DNA of 64,000 bases from Lytechinus pictus. Lineage: Eukaryota; Echinodermata; Echinoidea; Temnopleuroida; Toxopneustidae. The DNA is taken from positions 15,288,001 to 15,352,000 of the forward strand of contig NC_087257.1 of the NCBI RefSeq assembly GCF_037042905.1, in the 5' to 3' direction. This document shows, one piece after another, positions 54,619 through 64,000 of the stretch. The position numbers and the translations under genes are program-made. The first letter of the stretch is position 1, and every line of letters begins with the position of its first letter. The notes below the pieces were generated by a model. It ran no database searches. It was not told the origin of the DNA and was given only the letters and a program-made list of their open reading frames with translations.

Positions 54619-57600
54619 ATGTCTTCGAAGGTTGCTGTTGTAAGTATTCTTCAACACTTTCTGTGAATTTCAGTGCTCTCTTTAGATTGATTCTGTACAT
54701 TGATTATATTGTATACAAGAACAGTGCATTGGATTTGGAAGTTAGGCTTTTTTGCAGAGAAATTTTCGCATTCACTCCGCTCCGACTGTCAACAATGTCA
54801 GATCAGAGCCATGCAGGGGGCGAAGGTGATGCGAGCCCCGGGCTGGCCCGGGGACGTGCAACTGTACCGAGGCGCGATTTCCACAACTCCGTCTGTTCGA
54901 AATTAAGAGTTAACAAAAATTAAACATTTGAAAAAAATACAATTTTTTCCCTATATATAAACATGTCATATATGACGTGACATTGACATGCTGAAGCAAT
55001 TAAGATGTTAACAACCACAAAGACGTTAAAACGTAAGATTAAATCATTAAGAAGCTTCCAAAATCATTAGTAGGCCTAGACATCTGGCAGCCGTCTGTTT
55101 CGAGGAGTTTTTTAACATTTTTTTATTTTTTTTTCTCCTCGTACACAGACGGCTCGCTAGCGTGCAGCCACCATTAGGGGACTTGCAATGCAAAATCCCC
55201 CCATCGGGGCTCTTCAATTTTTGTCTTTAATGAATAAAAATTTTGAAAATTAACGCGACCAAAATGCAAATTAATATTCCCTCTTGGCATTAATTGCCCA
55301 AAAACGGAGAAAAATCAAGTTAAAAGGAACAAAAACAGTGACTTACCTCGGCTGTCGCGCAAATTCACTTCCCCGTTTTATCCGATCTTAAGTACATAAA
55401 CATATGGCCATTGAGTCCCCTGTACAGATCGCGCTAGAACTTCGGTCTCTGTATTTGGTGAGTGAAGCCAACGGAGTTCAGCTGAACAACCAACATTAAC
55501 AGAGACCGAAGCTTTTGGTCTATAGTAGGCCTTGCCCTTAGTTTTAGGATTTTTATAGTCATTTTTTTTTCTATTATGTTATGCCAACAGGTAACTGGTA
55601 GCAATTCTGGAGTTGGTCTGGCCATCGTTCGAGCTTTCTGCAAGCATTTTGGCGAGAATGGAGCTGTATATTTGACGGCAAGGAATGAGGAGCGAGGGAT
55701 GCAGGCCGTAGAAGTCTTGAAGAAGGAAGGTCTTAATCCTAGATTCCATCTCCTTGAAGTGGACGATGTTAGCAGTATGGAGATGCTTCGAGATGATATC
55801 AAGACTGAGCATGGGGGCTTGGATATCCTGGTCAACAATGCAGGAATCGCCTATAAGGTGAGAAATTAAGATTCTACCCCAATACACTCAAGGGTTCATT
55901 ACATGCCGCCGCGCATAGAAAAATCAAGCCATAGAAGTCGTGTGTTGTGGACAGCAGAGGTGGGATCGTAGCACGCGCGACCCACTAGTTAGAAATCCAC
56001 TGCCAAACGCGGTTCATGGTGCAAGGTTAGTATACTAATACTAACCTCGCAATACGTGTGAGTGACCCCAATATAGCACCTTGTACTTTGTACGTATGAC
56101 TATTGATGGAACTGAAATAAAATAGCTAAAGGTAGATGGAAGTGGTGAAACCTCCAGTTGACAATCAATTCAATTCATTTCCACTCAATGGCCCGAACGG
56201 ATTCACAAAGGTGGTTTTTAAAACCCAGGGTTAAGTCCATGGTTTATGCAGATTTCCTGTATAAATTACGCTTTAATAATTTAGCGCGTATATTAAAAAA
56301 TGTCCAATGCTGATGCGCGCTTTTGTCACAGTGCGCCAAATTGACGCCTGTTGCCGTGGTTATCCACGCTATTTTATTCATGAGTCCACTCTTCAAACAG
56401 TGGACTCATGAATAAAATAGCCTATCTAACCATGGTAACAGGCGTCAATTTGGCGCACTGTGACAAAAGCGCGCATCAGCATAGGACATTATTTATACAC
56501 GCGCCCAAATTAAGCGTAATTTATACAGGAAATCTGCATAAACCATGGACTCAACCATGGGTTTTAAAAACCACCTTTGTGAATTCGGGCCATTGAGGTC
56601 TACTACCTTGCCATTCTTACCAACTCCACTTCTACAACAATAAGAGATATATTTCTTTATCATTTGTTGACTGGCAAGTTGTTAGATATATATGACAACT
56701 TATTTCTAATCAAATGAATATACTTGTTTCCAAAGGAATTGTTTTTTTTCTATCAATCATGAGTTCAAATGTGATTTTTTGTGTTTTGTCATGACAGGGT
56801 AACCCTCCAATGTCCGAGCAAGCTGTCGGATCTATCAAGACCAACTACCATGGTGTCCGTCTAATGACGGATACGTTCCTGCCGATCATGAGGGATGGTG
56901 GAAGGTAAAGTATAACTAGTAGTTTGAAGGGGCACGACCAGGATTTAGAAATTGGGGCAAAGGTGCCCGGGGAGGACACGGGTAGTTGATCCATTTGGTT
57001 GGCAACATTTCTTGACAAGCTACCCCCTCCCCCAAAAGTGGTTCTTGCTGCTAAAACAGCAAAGGGGTAATTTGTGCACAAAATAATCGAGCAAGGAAAT
57101 GAAAGACGATAAATATTTTCCTCAGGAAAATTCTTACTGAGGGGGAAAGAGGGGGAAAAGGGTCTGTGTTACAAAAAAGGATCTCTGTCCCTCTACTGAT
57201 TGCAGGTTCAAGATTGTGTAAAATTCCCCCCCCCCCCCTCCATTTCTGCCTGGTAAATGCATGGTGAAGCTGAAACCCTTACATATCTAGGCAAGTTATG
57301 AGCATGATTGGTTGAAAGGGAAAAAAATCCACCTAGAATATGTAAACATGTATTACATAATCTAATGACAAATAAAAACATCATGAAGGTTAAAGAGTAA
57401 TAATGGATTTGAAATTACAATTAATTAATGAAATCATCAAATGTAGTAGGCCTATCCACCTACAACCAGTGAATGGGATGGGAATTGGATGGGTTCAAGG
57501 GGGGGACTTACAATAATTTGGTTCCGATGGGTACGTGCTAAGTACGTGCTGTTAACGCTTTGAACCTCTTCCAGGGATTTAAGCATTTTTTTTTTCGGGA

Positions 57601-60080
57601 AAGGTAAACATACTGAAACCCATTCTTAATGTTTACAATGAGGCCCAAATACATGTACTAGTACTTCATCTTGAACAATATGATACAAAACTAGGCTCAA
57701 TGTTTAGTTATCACTTGTAATGTTGATTTAAAAAACGACCCATTATATTGCACATTACTGTATACCTCGTGACTGTGTTTCTGTATTATGCAGTTGTTGA
57801 TTTTCTCAAACTCTGCCATCCTCTCTGTAGGATCACGCATGTTGCTGGCTTGTCGGCTCCTATGGCCTACTACAGGTTGAGCGAAGAACTTCAGGAACGT
57901 TTCAAGCAAGTCTCAACTGTACAGGACGTGACGAACCTCATGAATGGATTAATTGAGTGAGTAGATGCCTCTTGGGTGCCTATTTTAGGTGGTTTTCAGA
58001 GTCATTAATCTTTTAGGTTGTCTATTTGACCATCCTGTTTTTATTCGAATGAGCTCGCTATAACTGAACATCTGTTTCAGGGATAAATCTTAAAGGGATG
58101 GTCCATGCTGGAGATATCTATAATTCAATAAATAGAGTAAAATTCACAGAGCAAAGTGCTGAAAATTTGATCAAAATCGGATTACAAATAACAAATTTAT
58201 TGAATTTTAAAGATTTGCATTATTCCGGTAAAACTATGCTAGGCATGTCTTTATGAATATTCATTAGGTGGGCTGATGATGTCATATCCCCACTTGTTCT
58301 TTTGTATTTTATTATATGAAATTAGGTTTATTCAAATTTTTTCTACCAAGAACTAAACAATTGGATTGACAACTGATTAAGTGCATTAGTTATTTATTGC
58401 CGCAACTCATTTCATCATAATGGAGACATCATTTACACATGTATGAAAAATTAAACAATTATGTTTTCATGTAATAACATAAGAAAAAGGAAAATTGGGA
58501 TGTGACATCAGCCCACCTAATGAGTATTCATGACGATGTGAATGTAAATGTTTTCACAAAATATTGATAAAATTTAAAATTAAATAACTTCGTTATTTTG
58601 CTGATTATTTTACTCTACTTATATCATATTACCCTTGTATAAAATTTTGATAGGGGGTCTACATTTTACAAGCTTTGCTTTTTAGTAGGCCCCTCCACTT
58701 TTTTTCATTTCATTGCTACGTTTCAATCCTGCATGTGTTATGCATTTTTTCATTGTAAAAATGATTTATTACGAAATGTACTTTGATGATTGTGGAATAT
58801 GAATATATCAATAAATTAAATAAAATTGTCTGATTTTGATAAAATTTTCAGCATTTTGCTCTGTGAATTTTACTCTGTGAATTTTACTCTATTTATTTAG
58901 ATATAAATATTCTCAGCCTGGACCATCCCTTTAAGTTTAGTCCAGATATGTTCAGGGTTGAAATATATATTTTTTTGTCTAGTTACAACAAGCTTTTTTT
59001 TAATTGTTCTAAAAAATGCATCTGCATTTATTGTAACTATTTATCATATTTCAGAATAAGTTATATGTTTTGCATTTGCTTTATTTTTGGAAACTAAAAT
59101 AGAATAATAAATGAATGCAAAAAGAGAGCGATTATCTTCAAATCCCCCCTCCTCTTCTTCTTGCTTTTGTCAGGGCTACCAAGATTGGAGACCATGTCCA
59201 GAAGGGTTGGCCAGATTGGGCCTATGGGCCCAGTAAACTTGGAGTAGTAGCCCTCACCAAAATACAGGGTGAAAATGTTAGCAAGGATTCAAGCAAAAAG
59301 GATGTTCTCATTAACTGTGTAAGTACCTGTGCACTTTTAGAGCTGATTATAATAATGATATTGCAGCAAAACTGCAGATTATATTTATTGATGAAAAGCA
59401 TACTATTTGCAGTTAATTTATTTGCAGCAAAATAAGGCATGTGCCCTTGGCCTTAGAATTGGCCTCAGGCAATCTCATATTGTATTGTTGTGTTCCTCAA
59501 GGCCAGCTTTGAAGTCAATTATGTGGCCTTGGTCCTATCCGTGGTCCTGGATGTCTATTCCTTGGCCTTGGCCTCAGGGTGTGTTCGTGGAGTCTGGGCA
59601 GGGGTGAGGCCAGGAAACGTTGCAGAAATGAGAATGAAATCTGAATCCTAGGCCCCAGAGACCATAGGTTTGTGGCATGGGTAATTCAGTCCCTGGCCTT
59701 GTCTTTGGCTGCAGGCAGTCTGGCCTCAGCCTTGGCCTATATTTTCTAGTCTTCTACCTAACACTGATATCTTTGTTTTTAAACGTTGGAAGTTTAGAGC
59801 CGATCATTGAAAATGGAAAGTATCCACTATGTTTCCTATTTCATATCAATTTCTACTTCTGTTTTAACAGTGCTGCCCTGGCTACGTTGCTACCGGCATG
59901 ACGACACATCACACAGGTGAAAACGCAAAGCATAGGCTCACTCCGGATCAGGGGGCAGATACCCCGGTCTACCTGTCCCTCCTACCAGCCGGCACCACCG
60001 ACATTCAAGGAAAGTTTCTGTATAAGAGAGAGATTAAAGATTTCTTCACAGTTGATATCAGACCAATTACATATATGTAA
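54619..60080 (+). CDS. Carbonyl reductase-like, tandem copy C (catalytic Ser missing)
   Basis: Six exons encode 291 residues: 54619-54639, 55591-55857, 56798-56904, 57831-57956, 59174-59318, 59871-60080. The frame is open and splice sites are GT-AG, with the same phases as B. It has the cofactor loop TGSNSGVG, NNAGIAYK, a Tyr-x-x-x-Lys (YGPSK) and CCPGYVATG. Key changes relative to A and B are the catalytic Ser of HVASM (reads HVAGL), the adenine-site Asp of LDVDD (Glu) and the residue in YGTSK (Pro). The B and C exons are otherwise almost identical. This suggests a catalytically impaired or altered paralogue, expressed or not. A Ser two positions further on (GLS) is unlikely to replace the lost one. 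Unlike B, it keeps its native 5' flank. Confidence 0.88.
55085..55550. mobile_element. Insertion in intron 1 of gene C
   Basis: Not present in gene B intron 1. It contains an inverted pair CTTCGGTCTCTG (55,440) and CAGAGACCGAAG (55,500), and GAGGAGTTTTTTAAC/CTCCTCG near the left end. Family unknown; borders approximate. Confidence 0.45.
55885..56064. mobile_element. 180-bp insertion with 9-bp target duplication in intron 2 of gene C
   Basis: Termini CACTCA and TGAGTG; flanked by ACCCCAATA at 55,876-55,884 and 56,065-56,073. Gene B has the empty site with one copy (GCCCCAATA). It contains the hairpin GGTTAGTATACTAATACTAACC. Size and short TIR fit a non-autonomous DNA element. Confidence 0.85.
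56190..56591. mobile_element. GGCCCGAACGGATTC foldback MITE in intron 2 of gene C
   Basis: A 402-bp element with two arms of nearly 200 bases (for example CAGTGCGCCAAATTGACGCC and its complement) around a short loop at GAGTCCACTCTTCAAACAGTGGACTC. It occupies the same position as the 290-bp element of gene B but is unrelated inside. Confidence 0.88.
58089..58935. mobile_element. CTTAAAGGGATGGTCCA MITE of gene C, with a later insertion
   Basis: Counterpart of 49,989-50,598. About 226 bp (58,599-58,824) absent from B end in an A-rich tail AATAAATTAAATAAA, resembling the 3' end of a truncated LINE inserted after the duplication. Confidence 0.75.
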
Positions 60081-60254
60081 TTTGTTAATTCAGTGTCACA
60101 TTTACGATCCAACTACTCTTTTGACAATAGAAGAACTCATATGATTTGAAAACTGTAATACAACCTTTATTCTTTATTGTCTTATAAAATCTTGATTTTA
60201 ATATGTTTAATTGTAACTTTGATGAGACTGATAATTATGAACACTGTGATGCCA

Positions 60255-60405
60255 AAGATGATGATGATGATAATGAGGATGTTGGTGATGATGATGATGG
60301 TGGTAGTGATGATGATGGTGGTGGTAGTGATGATGATGATGTTGAGGAGAAGGAGGAGGATGATGATGATGACAATGATGATGGTGACGATTATGATGAT
60401 TATGA
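60255..60405 (+). repeat. (GAT)n microsatellite after gene C
   Basis: GAT/GGT triplets in the probable 3' UTR of gene C; open in three frames without coding support. Confidence 0.95.
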
Positions 60406-60860
60406 TTTGCCCTATAATCTCTGTCTTTCATATAAATAATTTTTGTATAAATGTATATGTAGTAATTCTGGTAGAAAATGATAATTGTTCTTTGATGAGC
60501 ACAAAGATCAGGGCATTTTGCCTATAAACGGGTATTCTGCTTTTAAACAGGTATTTTTTTTACAAGGGATAATGAATATTTGCCCATCTCTGTTAATCAG
60601 TTTCAGGAAACACCTTTGTTTTTGGTTAGTTATTATTCTCTCATTTGCTGTATTATGTACTTTGTCAGAACTTTGTATAACTCATATCGATTGATTTTAA
60701 TGCGGATACTTTCAAAGACTATTTTTTCACTTCAACTGGCTGATTTTTTTCTTGATACTTTTTATTAGCATTGAAGAAAATACTTAAATAGTTTTCTGAC
60801 AGAGAGAAATAAAATACTAATTTATATCAGCATTTACCGTGTGGATTATGCAATGTGTTT

Positions 60861-61163
60861 CCGGGGGTGGATCCAGGATTTTCAAAGGGGGGGGGGGGGA
60901 CGTGTTTTGGAGGAAAATTTTGACAAGCAAAAAATTAATACAAAAATAAATACAATAACAAAGGTTTTTAACCAAAAATTAAGGATATTTCATACCTGAA
61001 AAAAATTGACAAGCAAAAAAAAAAGGGTCTTCACTTTCAAAAGAGGAGGCACACCTCTGTTTTAATGGCATTTTTACATTACAAATTTTAATTTTGCTTC
61101 TCAAAGGGGGGGGGGGAGGCACGGACTGTCTGTGCCCATCCCCCCCCCCCCCCCCGGATCCGC
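60861..61163. mobile_element. GGATCC-ended G-rich insertion
   Basis: Absent from unit B, where CAATGTGTTTCTTATT is uninterrupted. In unit C the sequence CAATGTGT appears on both sides (60,851 and 61,164) of about 300 bp. The insert has GGGGGTGGATCCAGG at the left, CCCCGGATCCGCC at the right and poly-G/poly-C subterminal runs. A hAT-type MITE is likely. Confidence 0.7.
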
Positions 61164-61378
61164 CAATGTGTGTTTCTTATTTTATGAATGGAATTACAAA
61201 ATACAGGAAAAATATTGAAATGTCTAAATCAATTTAAAAAAAAGATTATGCTGGAGAGCATGAAAATAAGAGGAAGAACCAGAAGACAGGAGGAGAGAGA
61301 GACAGAGAGGGACAATGGGAAGGAGAAGAAGAAGAAAAGAAAGAAGGCGGAAATGGAGATGAAAATGAGCAAGAGGAT

Positions 61379-61445
61379 GATATATATATAATATATATTT
61401 ATATATATAGATAGATATATATATATGATATATATATATATGGAG
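61379..61445. repeat. (AT)n microsatellite
   Basis: Alternating AT/TATA with a few interruptions; expanded relative to 53,432-53,456 in unit B. Confidence 0.9.
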
Positions 61446-61589
61446 GGAGAGAGAGACCAGCAAAAAGTTAAGAGTGATAAGGGGGTGAGAGAGAGAGACA
61501 GGGGGAGGGGGAGGGACGGGGATTCAATTCAAACCAAAAGCTGACAAGTATACACTTTATTTGAAAAAAAAAATGATGCAGCAAGAATA

Positions 61590-64000
61590 ATTTTTCAATT
61601 CAATTCAATTTATTTTCATTCTTCAACATAATACAAATAATTACATGATAAATCAATTCAATTCAAATAAAAGCATGAACAAAATTCAACATTGAATAAA
61701 TAATATACATATTCAATAAGTGATTCAAATATATTTAAATCAATATAATCAATATAATTAAATATAATTAAATCAATATAATCATATATCATGAGAAGAA
61801 TGGAGGGGTCCACTGAAAAGCAAAGCTTGTAAAATGTGAACCCCTCAAAAAGTTAGGATAGAAAAAATATTGAAATATATGTAAAGGAATACATGAAGAT
61901 AACGAAAGGGGCAAACAAATCTTATATACAGGATTGTGAAATTCAGAGACAAAAGACAATAACACAACACAACACAGGACGGTACATGAGGGTGGACAAT
62001 AGTGCGATGACAACTGCCTAGAATATAGAAAGAAAAATAGAGATAGGGAGAGGGATGCAAAGCTAATCTGCTGCATATATATTATGTCTACACATACATA
62101 CACATGTACATTTATATACACACATATATATATATATATACATACATATACACACGCACCCATACACACACACATACATACGGACATGCACACATACACA
62201 TATACAATATAAAAAGTAGAATATAATGTATAGACAAGCTATAACTTTTGTATGTCTAATTGGAAAAAATATGTCATGTTCTGTATAAACATAGATAATA
62301 GACTGGCAATAAGGCAAAATTTTAATTTAGAATAATAAACATAATTCATTAAGACTTTAGGAGCATAAGTTTTAGTTTGTTTTTAAAGGACAGTAAAGAA
62401 CGGGCGTCTTTAATCTCATCGTCAAGGGAATTCCAAAATCTTGGACCTGTATATAAGTAAGTATTTTGTGCTAGAAGCGTTCTGAGAAGAGGTAAGTGAT
62501 ATTCATTTGACTGCCTGGTGGGATAGTTATGGAGGGATTGGTTTCGGGGAAACATGGAATCAAATATGCGTGGCAACGAATTATTTTTATATTTAAACAT
62601 GAATTGACCTAATTGAAACAAATATAAATTTTTTATTTTCATGATTTTATGTTTCAGAAACAATGGATCTGTATGAGAACGAAATGGTGCATTACATATA
62701 ATTCGGAGTTTTTTCTTTTGTAAAATTAATATTTTGTCCAATAAAGAATTGTGGGTATTACCCCAAGCTAATATTCCATAATTAAGGTAAGGTAAAATCA
62801 AAGAGGAGTATAACATGAGTAATGTGACGGAAGGAAAAGAGTGTTTTAACTTATTAATTACACCAATATTACGAGATAATATTTTGCTCACATTAAGAAC
62901 GTGGGGTTTCCAAGAAAGTTTATTATCAACTATAATTCCTAAAAATTTAATTTGGGAAACACATTGTAAAGGTGTATCATCAAAGATGATGTCAGAAGGT
63001 AAAGATTCAATAGAATTACTAAATATCATATATTTGGTTTTGTTTAAATTAAGAGATAGTTTATTGGCACGTATCCATTGAGTCAAATTTAGCAATTCCA
63101 AATTCATAATCTGAACTAGGGTGTGAGGGTTTTTGTGAGCAAAAAATACATTGGAATCATCTGCAAAAAGAATAAACGAAAGAATGTCAGATGATCTGTG
63201 AAAATCGTTAATGTAAATAATGAATAAAAGAGGCCCTAATATACTACCTTGTGGGACACCACAATTAATGTCATGTTGATCAGAGATGTGATTATTTAAA
63301 TAAACATATTGTTTTCTTTCTTTAAGGTAATTCCTGAACCACTCCAAGGCAATTCCACGTATTCCATAATGATAAAGTTTGTAAAGTAAAATGTCATGGT
63401 TAATAGTGTCGAATGCCTTGGAGAAGTCCAGGAATATACCAATTAGATGCGAATGATCATCCAAAGAATGGGCTACTTTATGCACAAAATTTAAAAGAGC
63501 GTGGATAGTGCTATGTTTTTGTCTAAAACCAAATTGAAAGTTAGTAAATATATCATTGACTTTAAGAAATTTAGTTGTTCTAATAAAAATTAATCTTTCT
63601 AAAATTTTAGAAAGAGAAGAGAGTAAAGATATAGGACGGTAATTACCAGCATCAAGCTCGTCTCCCTTTTTAAATAAGGGAATAACTTTCGCAATTTTCA
63701 TTTGCTTAGGAAAAATACCACTTAAAATAGATTTATTTAATATATGTGTCAAGGGCTCAACAATAGACGAAATGGTACCTTTTAATATAAAATTACTTAT
63801 GTCATCATGACCAGCACTGTGTTTATTATTTAAGGAGGAAACAATATCGGTCACTTCATAAATAGTAGTCGGATAGAAGAAAATGGAATTGGCATTAGGT
63901 TGTCCCAAGAATTTAGAAAAATGCTTATTAGATTGTGGATTTTTTTTGTGCCAGATTTTCCCCTATGGTAGAAAAGTATGAATTTAAAACATTGGCGATT
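61590..64000 (-). mobile_element. LINE (CR1/L2/Jockey-type), 3' part
   Basis: The 3' end is at the left. On the minus strand it terminates with repeats of AATTG (AAATTGAATTGAATTGAAAAA). It joins unit C sequence right after GCAGCAAGAA, where unit B continues differently. A 3' UTR of about 750 bp (containing an ACATA/AT-rich stretch at 62,080-62,210) follows the reverse transcriptase ORF. The 5' part, with the endonuclease, lies beyond the window edge. Confidence 0.85.
62349..63908 (-). CDS. LINE reverse transcriptase (ORF2, partial)
   Basis: 519 codons, with the stop at the left end. Reverse transcriptase blocks appear in order: AGNYRPISLLSSLSKILE, FGFRQKHST, LDFSKAFDTINH, GVPQGSILGPLLF, FADDSNVFF (catalytic Asp pair), LNLNKTKYM and FLGIIVDNKLSW. 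This enzyme copies the LINE RNA at a nicked target. The listed 5' end is only where this frame opens. Homologous coding continues upstream (STIGENLAQ) in another frame, after an extra base in a poly-A run (T run on the plus strand, 63,940-63,947), so the copy is probably inactive. The complete core domain and single visible frameshift suggest a fairly young copy. Confidence 0.88.
   Translation of the reverse strand: MGQPNANSIFFYPTTIYEVTDIVSSLNNKHSAGHDDISNFILKGTISSIVEPLTHILNKSILSGIFPKQMKIAKVIPLFKKGDELDAGNYRPISLLSSLSKILERLIFIRTTKFLKVNDIFTNFQFGFRQKHSTIHALLNFVHKVAHSLDDHSHLIGIFLDFSKAFDTINHDILLYKLYHYGIRGIALEWFRNYLKERKQYVYLNNHISDQHDINCGVPQGSILGPLLFIIYINDFHRSSDILSFILFADDSNVFFAHKNPHTLVQIMNLELLNLTQWIRANKLSLNLNKTKYMIFSNSIESLPSDIIFDDTPLQCVSQIKFLGIIVDNKLSWKPHVLNVSKILSRNIGVINKLKHSFPSVTLLMLYSSLILPYLNYGILAWGNTHNSLLDKILILQKKKLRIICNAPFRSHTDPLFLKHKIMKIKNLYLFQLGQFMFKYKNNSLPRIFDSMFPRNQSLHNYPTRQSNEYHLPLLRTLLAQNTYLYTGPRFWNSLDDEIKDARSLLSFKNKLKLMLLKS

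Larger units (their letters stand above)
54591..61588 (+). repeat. Segmental tandem duplication, unit C
   Basis: Counterpart of unit B. Its left end retains the intact CCAAAAGCCTGAGAAGAGAC 5' UTR into which the LTR element inserted in unit B. Private insertions in C are at about 55,085-55,550, 55,885-56,064, 58,599-58,824 and 60,861-61,163. Confidence 0.85.

Overview
The window looks like nuclear DNA of a marine invertebrate deuterostome, most likely an echinoid (sea urchin). The evidence is AT-rich DNA, short exons with GT-AG introns of 0.3-5 kb, very dense foldback and terminal-inverted-repeat (TIR) elements, the motif 'GCGCTTCGCGCTCGC' scattered in mobile elements, and AGATCTAG/TAGGCCTA-rich stretches. 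The taxon is an inference from repeat style and gene content, not a database match.

Layout. 1-11.9 kb: no host gene recognised. It holds MITE-like elements, microsatellites and a nested stack: a hAT-like element (7292-10671) contains a broken LINE endonuclease fragment, which contains a second, inverted hAT-like element (8494-9992). Both hAT insertions have perfect 8-bp target-site duplications. 11,995-20,732: six-exon carbonyl reductase gene A (CBR1-like short-chain dehydrogenase), whose 4.8-kb first intron is full of nested repeats. 20.7-32.4 kb: repeats, a piggyBac-like MITE and a candidate four-exon gene for a 73-residue single-pass membrane protein (25,425-28,072).

32,446-47,280: a 14.8-kb Ty3/gypsy-type LTR retrotransposon with two identical LTRs, so it is very young. 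It has gag, protease-RT-RNaseH, integrase, a PHD finger overlapping the integrase 3' end in another frame, and a third large ORF (862 aa) in the usual env position. That ORF carries a C2H2 finger and a complete TatD-type metallohydrolase domain. A polypyrimidine-CAG splice acceptor abuts its ATG, suggesting a spliced mRNA. The 3' non-coding part holds a duplicated 440-bp unit, and a 2.06-kb TIR-bounded satellite array is inserted in the second copy.

47,304-51,747 and 54,619-60,080: carbonyl reductase genes B and C, two halves of a recent ~7.3-kb tandem duplication with near-identical introns. The LTR element sits in the 5' UTR of gene B, so its 3' LTR ends 22 bp before the start codon. The empty site survives in paralogue C. 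Gene C is open throughout but has lost the catalytic serine position. 61.6-64.0 kb: minus-strand LINE with a near-complete reverse transcriptase, truncated by the window edge.

The three reductases share exon sizes and splice phases (21, 267, 107, 126, 145, 207/210 bp). They form a small tandem family being remodelled by mobile DNA. The strongest candidate for an undescribed system is the LTR element with a histone-reader-like PHD finger and an apparently intact TatD-like hydrolase.
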